Assembly (NCBI GenBank): GCA_946122785.1
Contig: CAMGYJ010000008.1
Coordinates: 14,657,475-14,721,474, forward strand
Direction of reading: 5' to 3'
DNA: 64,000 bases
Source: Linum tenue
Taxonomy: Eukaryota; Streptophyta; Magnoliopsida; Malpighiales; Linaceae
The position numbers and the translations under genes were made by a program. The notes under the pieces are model-generated. The model had not been told where the DNA came from and did no database searches. It saw nothing but the letters and a program-made list of their open reading frames with translations. Positions within the stretch are counted from its first letter, which is position 1. Each line of letters opens with the position of its first letter. Below are positions 56,471 to 64,000 of this stretch, piece by piece.

Positions 56471-57152
56471 CAGTGGCTGACCCAGGAAGTTTACACAAGG
56501 GTGTCCTCTTTCAAAAAATAAATAAAAATAATAATTAAATAATTCTTAAATAAGAAAATACCCAACTCGTACAAGTTAAAAACTCCAAGATGTATTTTCA
56601 TTTTTGAAAAAAATTGTAAAATAGACTTTGTGTCTACACTGCTCAACAAAATTGTCTCGGTATATCCTACTGGCTACTACACAATCATTCATGAACTGAC
56701 GCATATTCGACTTCTAAATTTGTTCTTGATGTAACTCAAAGCTGAAAAAACACTTTTAACACTTGTTGTACAACCATAAAATCAATACAAATCAAGGGTA
56801 GCTTGTAATTAGATTAATTGTTAGGTTTTGGAAATAATTAAAGATAGAGAAGAGTTTTGCTATTACACAATGTTTAGAATAGAACAACAAAAAAGTTGTA
56901 GTCTAATGGAAATTATATTTATTAATAGTATTAGTGTCCCGAGTTTGAATTACCCAAACTACCACTTATATTTCCATACGCAAACTACAAACAAGAGTAG
57001 GATAATAGTTTTTTTCAAATTTCAGGGTGTCTCGGACTATTAATTATAATTTTTTTTGTTCATACGTAAATTACCATCGGGGGTTGGATAATCGTTTTTC
57101 CGCAATTTAGGGGTGTCCTGGGACACCCCCAAACCCTCCTGAGTCCGCCACT
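56471..57152. mobile_element. hAT element of the same CAGTGGCGGA type
   Basis: Starts CAGTGGCTGACCCAGGAAG and ends TCCTGAGTCCGCCACT. Decayed transposase-like DNA lies near 56740-56770 in inverse orientation relative to 22200. Flanking octamers do not match well in the AG-rich target, so the exact borders are uncertain. Confidence 0.75.
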
Positions 57153-57159
57153 AAGAGGG

Positions 57160-57881
57160 ATTGAGGTGAGCGGCGGTCTGGAGTGGGGTTTTCATATATA
57201 ATGTAAAATTATTAAATGGTACCTAGAAAGTAAATTTTATTTCAGTCACTAAATTATTAATATACTATATTTGTCTTCTACTAGATATTATTGTTTAAAA
57301 GATGCTGGTTCTCTAACTGTTTTTTAACGGTCCAATATCGGTTGGAACTCTAAAGTGTGAGTTGTTCACGTTTTTGGATCGTGCTCCGGTTCGAGTATGA
57401 CAACATTGCATTTAATTTAAAATAATAATTGATGGTTATGATACTTCCTTAGGACGGGAAAGCGTGGAAGGCAAGTTCATAAAAATATATCAAGTGAAAA
57501 TAATAAGTGTGAATGCATGGTATAATATACGCAAGGCGTACATAACGTTTTACTCTATATATTATTTATTTATTAAAAATAAATAAATAATATTTCCACG
57601 TGTTAAGATCCTATTTGGCTGTGTTTTAAGTTTTAACCACATCTATCCTCTCGATAATCTTTCCTTCTTTCTCCCGATGTCACTGTTGTTCTGTAAGACC
57701 AAAAGTCAGGGAAGGGGTATCTTCGTCTCTATCTGTCTCCTTTTCCCTTCAAATCATTGTTCATCACTTCTCAGGTTGCTCAAAATCCCTTTTCGACCTC
57801 AAACTTCAAACTCCTCAAACCCCTAACCCACCAATCAAGAATCGAAGCCGCAGAGAACCATTTTCGTGGAAGATCTTCTCC
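57160..57881. promoter_or_regulatory. Upstream region of the bHLH gene
   Basis: AT-rich. It contains a perfect 14-bp inverted repeat with a 3-base loop (57561-57591, ATTATTTATTTATT arms) and a G-box at 57597-57602. CT-rich leader-like DNA lies at 57640-57780. No other gene. Assignment as promoter rests on position only. Confidence 0.5.
57597..57602. promoter_or_regulatory. G-box CACGTG
   Basis: A palindromic CACGTG lies 280 bp before the bHLH start codon and 5 bp after an AT-rich hairpin. G-boxes bind bHLH and bZIP factors. Functional use is not shown. Confidence 0.45.
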
Positions 57882-59453
57882 ATGGATCCAATCGATGACA
57901 GCCCTTGCTGGGATTTTCTCGATAATTTCATCGACGAAACTGCGTCTTCTTCTTTTCTTTGGCCTAGTAGTAACAGGTACCTGCTCCTTCTCGCTTCTAC
58001 AGATTCCAGATCTCTTCCTAGCCCTCCTCTCAACTTTCTGTCGTGTTGTTCTGTATTTCTATATCCTTTTGTTGAAAGGGTGAATTTGGGGTTCTGATTG
58101 TCGAACTGTTTGACGCTTTCGGGGAATCCGATTAGTAAGAACAATTGGAAGGATCGGAATATGAAAGTTTGGAAATTTCTATGATGGGTTTATTGAGTGA
58201 GACTGGGATTTTGCATTGGTTTGTGAATTTGACTGAAAATCCGCCAAAAAAGCTGGTTGCTGATACCATCCTTCTGTTTTGCAGTGGAAGCGTGGAAATT
58301 GATTTCTCATCGAGTGTTGCTGTCTCACAAGAGAAGGAATCCACCCGCAAGAGGTATTCTGGTTTGACTTATGAGAAATCCAAAAATTCCCATACTTTCA
58401 AGTCAGTGCTTCTGAATGTGTGGAACTGGTTACAGCTTGTTAGAGTATGGGGGAAAGTGGAAGAACGGAGCTTCTACCTTAGGCGTTAGGATTAAATTAA
58501 TTCCGTGTTTTCCCTGCATTCTCTTAGTATATGTACAGTGGTTGGTGCCGGATGAAGTACTATGCGTAAAATTTGTTGGTTCAAAGTTTTCACTGTCTAT
58601 TCTCTGTTTATGCAGGGTACGTAGTGATTCATGTAGCAAGCCTGGTGCGAAAGCATGCCGTGAGAGGCTGCGAAGAGAGAAATTGAATGACAGGTAACTT
58701 GGTTGTTTCAAGTCTCTGTTTTTTTGCTTACACCCTTATCATTTAATATTACCTGATGGGTTGGTGAGCGAGCCTGCCGAGACATGTTTATAACAAGCTG
58801 GATTTTCTACTATGTGATGTTGTCTCCTTGAACGTTTTGAGTTCGAACAATGTGTATTAATTTGACTGGAAAATTAATTTGCAGATTTCAGGATCTAAGT
58901 GCTGTGTTGGAGCCTGGGAGACCCGTTAAAGCTGACAAACCAGCCATAATTGATGATGCCATTAGAATTCTCAACCAGTTGAAATCCGAGGCAAAGGAGC
59001 TCAAAGAAACAAATGAAAAATTACAAGAAGAAATTAAAAGTTTGAAGGTTTGAGTTTCATCAAGCATGCCCAATTTTGAATCTTGATTGGTGGCTTGCTG
59101 ATGTGATCTCATTATTTGGTTACTCGAACTATCATTTTCTTATGTATCGCTTTAGATGCGAATTGTGTTTTGATTGCTGACATTTATAACAGGCTGAGAA
59201 GAATGAACTCCGCGAGGAGAAGCTGACCTTGAAGGCAGACAAGGAAAAGATGGAGCAACATGTGAAAGCTATGGCTGTTCCTACTCCTCCTCCCGGGCTT
59301 ATGCCAGCACACCCAGCAGCAGCCTATCATGCTGGGGCAACAAAGATGCCTCCTATGTATCCCAGCTATAGTCTGGTACCTATGTGGCAGTATTTGCCTC
59401 CAGCTGCCTACGACACATCTCGTGATCACGAGTTAAGGCCTCCTGCTGCTTAG
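57882..59453 (+). CDS. bHLH transcription factor, subgroup IVc (ILR3/bHLH104/115-like)
   Basis: Exons 57882-57976, 58285-58353, 58616-58693, 58885-59047 and 59193-59453 join in frame to 221 residues with GT/AG introns. The N-terminus MDPIDDSPCWDFLDNFIDE is typical of ILR3-like proteins. The basic region (67-77, KACRERLRREK, with Glu71-Arg72 and Arg74-Arg75), the helix-loop-helix (78-120, loop EPGRPVKADKPA) and a leucine-zipper coiled coil (about 117-162) follow in order. The C-terminus PMWQYLPPAAYDTSRDHELR then PPAA is the subgroup signature. In Arabidopsis, IVc factors act as dimers in the nucleus to switch on subgroup Ib bHLH genes under iron shortage and are degraded through BRUTUS-type ligases. 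No lesion is seen. The start is the only ATG giving the family N-terminus. Confidence 0.95.
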
Positions 59454-60182
59454 TTCTTGACTGTTACTCTACTCAAAAGGATGTAGTCATTGTTGAACCA
59501 TCCAACAATTTTTTCTCCCCATTGAATTTGGGTCGCTTAATTTGTACATACAAACTGCTCTGTCCCCTTTTGGTTTGGTTTGACATTTGGGAATCAGCAA
59601 GCTCTTTTTGCTGCTGAGAATCGACCAGAAATGTAGGCAGATGAAATTGTTCTATAGAATAAATTATCTTATGCTGATATAATGTACTCTTTGACGATAG
59701 CAACTATGCACCTATCCTGTTTTTGTGCTGGGATTTCGATACTTTCCTCATCCAGCTTGAAATGGGTTTGTGGAATCGGATCCTAGTTTGATCCTTGTTA
59801 GATTTGCATGGGAGCAGTAAGAGAAGTAATGGACATCAGAGCCTGATCATATTATTCTGAGTTTTCTTGATTGTGTAAGTGAAGGATAGCAATCAATGCC
59901 TACGCACAATTGACAGGGGGTTTAGAAATTTTAGATTCTCTGAGTAAATACTTGACGATGGATCAATTTCCACCTTACTTGTATTATAAGGAGGAAATCT
60001 ACATGATTGATTGCACACCAAAGGAATATACAGTTCTCTTCAAAAAAAAAAAAAAAAAAGGAATATACAGTTTGGTAGCCAAAGCCAATACACGCGAAAG
60101 GGTAATCATGACAAGCATGACTGATTGGCTGACCCATTTGTCACTTTAGTCCATCTTCAAAGGAGATATCCATCGGTTGAAG
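59454..60182. other. 3' flank of the bHLH gene
   Basis: AT-rich; includes an A-tract (60043-60059) flanked by a duplicated GGAATATACAGTT phrase (60023 and 60060), which suggests a small insertion with target duplication. No gene. Confidence 0.45.
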
Positions 60183-60191
60183 GATATTGAA

Positions 60192-61315
60192 GGGCTAAAT
60201 TACACGTTTGGTCACTCGAATTACATAAATATTTCACGTTTACCACTCGAATTACTTTTCTTTTTTATTCACCACTAACTTTACGAATCGTTTCACCGTT
60301 AGTCACCGACCGTTAGTTTCCGTTAGACACCGTTAACTCCGTCAGTTTTCTAATGATGTGGTAAACAGAAATGCTGACTCGACCGTTAACTTTGTGACAT
60401 GTAATTTATAAAAAAAAAAAAAAATTGACCGCCTGGTCAGCCTCACCCAACCCTTTACACGTTTGGTCACTCGAATTACATAAATATTTCACGTTTACCA
60501 CTCGAATTACTTTTCTTTCTTATTCACCACTAACTTTACGAATCGTTTCACCGTTGGTCACCGACCGTTAGTTTCCGTTAGACACCGTTAACTCCGTCAG
60601 TTTTCTAATGATGTGGCAAACAGAAATGCTGACTCGACCGTTAACTTTGTGACATGTAATTTATAAAAAAAAAATTGACCGCCTGGTCAGCCTCACCCAA
60701 CCCTATCAACAGTACAATTTCTAAATTCCCTTTCCTCTTCTATCCATCGCCGACCTCTGGAAATGGAGCCATCGCCTTCCACCGCCCCGCCGGCTACAAC
60801 CCCCGACAGGTCTAAGCTGCCTCATGTAGTTACAGAGGCCAGATAATCCCCCGCCCTTGAACCAATTCTCTCTTCTACGCCGGCGGCGACACCCTCATTA
60901 TCACAGTCCCTACCACCCCCACGCATTGTCGCCATCCTTCGCCTCGGAACACCGTTCGCTCTCAGAAGTCGCGTCTTTCGAATTGGGGAATTGGGGATCC
61001 GGGTCAGAGAGAAAGGGGGGGGGGGAGACGATCCGCCGTCGCCACTCGCCACCATCAACCTCTGTTGCCCACAACCAAAACCCATCCCCTTCCGCCGCCG
61101 CCCTCAATTTCAATCTCAACCACGACGACTCATCCCCCTCCACAGTAGACGACGAATTGGACGCGGAAAAAAGGGGTGATGATGATAGAAAAGGAAGGGA
61201 TGTTTGAGAAGTCGTCGACTCCATCCGATGTGGGGAAGCTACTCGGGATTTTGCTTGTAGGGATTTGGCCGGATAGCAAGTTGTGGCTGGGGTCGATAGA
61301 CTGTACCAATGCAGG
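60192..61315. mobile_element. Mutator-like element (copy F), left part, cut by a copia element
   Basis: Starts GGGCTAAATTACACGTTTGG after GATATTGAA. The phrase order (GGTCACTCGAATTAC, CCGTTAGTTTCCGTTAGACA, CGTTAACTTTGTGACATG) is of the same general kind as the other long-TIR MULEs here. The end repeat is present twice in tandem (60200-60709). GC-rich, exon-like DNA follows (60740-61315) with no recognised parent. The right end is not in the window, presumably beyond the copia element. Confidence 0.75.
60200..60709. repeat. Tandem duplication, 255-bp unit of MULE end
   Basis: Two head-to-tail copies beginning TTACACGTTTGGTCACTCG at 60200 and 60455, nearly identical, differing mainly in A-tract length (about 60409-60423 versus 60665-60673). 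Confidence 0.93.
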
Positions 61316-61485
61316 TGTTATAAACGCGCTGCTACGGATCGGGAAATCGCCCGTGGACGTAGCTAACACACATCGTGTTAGTGAACCACGTAAATCGTGT
61401 GTCTGTGTTCTTTCGATTCTCGCTTTCGTATTCTTGCTTTGTCGATCCCGGCGATTTCCCGATCCGTAGCAGCGCGTTTATAACA
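61316..61485 (+). repeat. Short copia 5' LTR with 36-bp inverted ends
   Basis: The 170-bp LTR begins TGTTATAAACGCGCTGCTAC and ends with the exact inverse. The perfect match continues for 36 bp on each side (61316-61351 and 61450-61485). The LTR call rests on TG/CA ends, the adjacent primer site and the downstream polyprotein. Confidence 0.8.
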
Positions 61486-61487
61486 AG

Positions 61488-61500
61488 TGGTATCAGAGCC
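61488..61500 (+). other. Primer-binding site, initiator tRNA-Met
   Basis: TGGTATCAGAGCC, two bases after the LTR; 38 bases before the polyprotein ATG. Confidence 0.9.
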
Positions 61501-61538
61501 GCGGCTGGAAATCAGGCTAGGGTTTTCGATTCAGAAGA

Positions 61539-64000
61539 ATGACGTCGGTGAACATGAAGATCGAAAAGTTTACGGGGAAGAACAGCTTCGCTATATGGCA
61601 GATCAAGATGCAGGCTTTATTAAAACAGCAAGGGCTGTGGGGGCCGCTGTCTGCGAAACAGAAGAAGGCAGCGGTCGATGACGATGAGTGGAATACCCTG
61701 GAGGAGAAGGCCCACTCGACCATCATGCTATCGTTGTCTGATGACGTCATCATTGAAGTCGCTGCTGAGAAGACTGCCGCGGGCTTGTGGTTGAAACTAG
61801 AGAGTCTGTACATGACTAAGTCTCTAACCAACAAGCTGCATCTCAAGCAACGGTTGTTCAGCTTGAGGATGCAAGAAGGTACGCCTTTGAGGGAACATCT
61901 CGAACAACTTAACTCTATTTTGCTGGATCTGCGTAATATAGATGTTCAAGTTGATGACGAGGATGCTGCCCTAATCCTGCTGGTTTCTTTGCCGAGTTCA
62001 TATGAGAATTTTGTTGATTCTTTTATTGCTGGTAAAGAAAGCGTGTCGTTGGAGGATGTCAGGTCTGCTCTTCATACGAGAGAGATCAGACATAAGGCGT
62101 CCGGATCTGGTACAGGTGGTGAGGCATCGGGTTTGGCTGTTACAGGTGGAAAGGGAAAGAAGAAATCTGGTAAAGGGAATTCAAGCAAGAATTCCAAGGG
62201 TCCCGGTCCACAGCCAGGTGATGCTTGTCACAACTGTAAGGAAGTGGGGCATTGGAAGTACAACTGTCCCAAGAGAAGAGGGCAACAGAAGAAACAAGGT
62301 TCAGTTGCCGTGGCAGAAGTGGACAACAGTTCTGAAGACGATCTCGCCTTGGCTGTAGATGAGAAGGCACATCGTGGTGATGTGTGGTTTCTGGATACTG
62401 CAGCCTCATATCATATGTCTCCGAACAGGGATTGCTTCACAACCTACGAGCAGATAGATGGTGGTAACGTGGTCATGGCAAATGGAGCTGTCTGCAAGGT
62501 TGTTGGAATCGGGTCCATAAAGGTTCGGACACATGATGGTTCGTTCTGTACCGTGAATGATGTCAGACATGTTCCACGAATGACAAAGAACCTGATCTCC
62601 TTGAGTCTACTCGACAGCAAGGGCTTCAGCTTCAAAGGAAAAGGTGGAGTTGTGTATGTCTGCAAGGGTTCGAGGAAGGTACTGAAGGGCGTGAAGCGTG
62701 GGACCTTGTATGCATTACAAGGGTCTGTGTTGTCTGGTTCTGCTGCAGTTGCATCGTCTCAGGTTCAACCGGAGGATATGACCACTCTCTGGCACATGAG
62801 ACTGGGGCATATGAGTGAACGAGGGATGCAAGTTCTATCAAAGAGGGATCTTCTTTGCGGGCACAAGGTGCAGAATTTGGAATTCTGTGAGCATTGTGTG
62901 TTTGGGAAGCTACATCGCAGCAAGTTTCCCAAGAAGGGTATCCACCGGACGAAGGGGATACTAGATTACCTCCACTCCGACTGTTGGGGTCCTTCACGAG
63001 TTGAATCCATTGGAGGCAGCAGGTATTTTCTGTCTATTATTGATGATTATTCGAGATTTACTTGGATTTTCATGATGAAGCAGAAAAGTGAGGCTTTCAC
63101 GAAGTTCAAGCAGTGGAAGACATTGATGGAGAATCAGACCGGGAAGAAGATCAAGAAGCTGCGAACGGACAATGGTCTGGAGTTCTGCAGTTCTGAGTTC
63201 AACGAATTCTGCAAGGATGAAGGGATTGCCCGTCATCGGACTGTTAGAGATACACCTCAGCAGAATGGCGTTGCAGAAAGAATGAACCAGACATTGTTGG
63301 AGAGAGCACGATGCATGCTCTCTAATGCTGGACTAGAGAGAAGATTCTGGGCAGAAGCAGTAAACATGGCGTGCTTCCTGATCAACCGTGGACCTCACAC
63401 AGGTATCGAGTGTAAGACTCCTTATGAGGTGTGGTATGGTAAGCCTGCTGATTACTCTTCACTGAAAGTTTTTTGGGTGTCCTGTTTATTATCATGTGGA
63501 TGAGGGTAAGCTGAACCCAAGGGCAAAGAAGGGTGTATTTGTGGGTTACGGAGATGGAGTTAAGGGATTTCGAGTCTGGTCACCTTCTGAGCATCGCGTT
63601 ATACTTAGTAGAAATGTGATATTTGATGAGAAGTCTATGTTTAACCCCATGTTGAAGGTTACTGTTGTTGAAGGTAGCAGGAATGTTGATAAACAGGTGG
63701 AGCTGCAAACTCTCAATGAGAGTGCGTTTGAGCACCAAGGTGGAGAAGATCAACATGATGAGGATGTCTCTGCAGAGCCAGAAACTTCAGAGTCCAGTGC
63801 ACGAGCTCAACAGTCTATTACTTCCGGTAGACCAAAGAGAGCGACTGCAGGAGTACCTCCACAGAGGTATGGCTTTGAGGACATGGTGGCGTATTCATTT
63901 CAGGTTGCTGAAGAAGTGGATGCAGGAGAGCCACAGTCCTATAGAGAAGCAGTTTCGGGTGGTGAAGCTGATCAGTGGCTTGCCGCAATGGGAGATGAGA
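61539..64000 (+). pseudogene. Copia gag-pol polyprotein with one frameshift, 3' end outside the window
   Basis: Gag opens with MKIEKFTGKNSFAIWQIKMQ. The knuckle CX2CX4HX4C (CHNCKEVGHWKYNC) lies near residue 230 and the protease site WFLDTAAS near 282. The integrase zinc region WHMRLGH...CEHC starts near 417. Catalytic residues sit in LHSDCWGP (~478), LRTDNGLEF (~543) and NGVAERMNQ (~579). Near 63467 a run of six T where the family frame needs five shifts the reading; the first frame stops at 63503. The next frame continues without stops to the window end (RAKKGVFVGYGDGVKGFRVW, then SYREAVSGGEADQWLAAM, the start of the reverse transcriptase region). A single homopolymer change is the only lesion seen, so the element is young or the base is a sequencing error. 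Confidence 0.9.

Larger units (their letters stand above)
61316..64000 (+). mobile_element. Ty1/copia element, nearly intact, continues past the window
   Basis: 5' LTR (61316-61485), Met-type primer site (61488-61500) and a polyprotein frame from 61539 to the window end with one frameshift. The domain order gag, protease, integrase is copia-type and resembles Tnt1-like elements. The 3' half, 3' LTR and target duplication lie outside. It inserted into MULE copy F. Confidence 0.93.

Noticed and set aside
61316..61485. A MITE with long inverted ends instead of an LTR
   Set aside because: It abuts a Met-type primer site and is followed 53 bp later by a full copia polyprotein, which fits an LTR; the 3' LTR would settle it.

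Overview
The window looks like nuclear DNA from a flowering plant, most likely a eudicot. It has intron-containing plant genes, plant-type LTR retrotransposons primed by tRNA-Asp or initiator tRNA-Met, and many hAT and Mutator-like elements. It also carries a piece of plastid ndhD. I could not fix the species from sequence alone. About three quarters of the window is identifiable transposon or repeat.

Only three host genes are convincing. The first is a single-exon RING-H2 (ATL-type) ubiquitin ligase at 19860-20969. The second is the five-exon mitochondrial electron transfer flavoprotein beta subunit at 39996-42066, whose exon 4 carries an 8-bp tandem duplication that breaks the frame. The third is a five-exon bHLH subgroup IVc (ILR3/bHLH104/115-like) iron-homeostasis regulator at 57882-59453.

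Layout. 1-6865: a Ty1/copia gag on the minus strand, broken by a rearranged, internally deleted Ty3/gypsy element whose two LTRs face opposite ways. 6870-18535: hAT elements, a tRNA-derived SINE, a decayed repeat field, a copia remnant and a long-TIR Mutator-like element (MULE). 18832-20969: a small Harbinger-like MITE and the ATL gene. 24562-36082: a copia element containing plastid ndhD DNA in gag and a young gypsy element in RNase H, with a 27-G tract beside its 3' LTR. 36515-43341: three long-TIR MULEs, two of which bracket the ETF-beta gene at very short distance. 43664-49984: three hAT-type elements almost end to end, the middle one 4.8 kb with internal MITEs and GC-rich minisatellites. 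51964-57152: more hAT/MITE copies and a MULE that carries a reverse-oriented, intronless copy of a small zinc-finger gene. 57882-59453: the bHLH gene. 60192-64000: a MULE left end interrupted by a nearly intact copia element whose 170-bp LTR has 36-bp perfectly inverted ends; it runs off the window.

The genes do not form a pathway. The main story is transposon nesting, supported by many exact target-site duplications that can be read directly, and its close approach to working genes.
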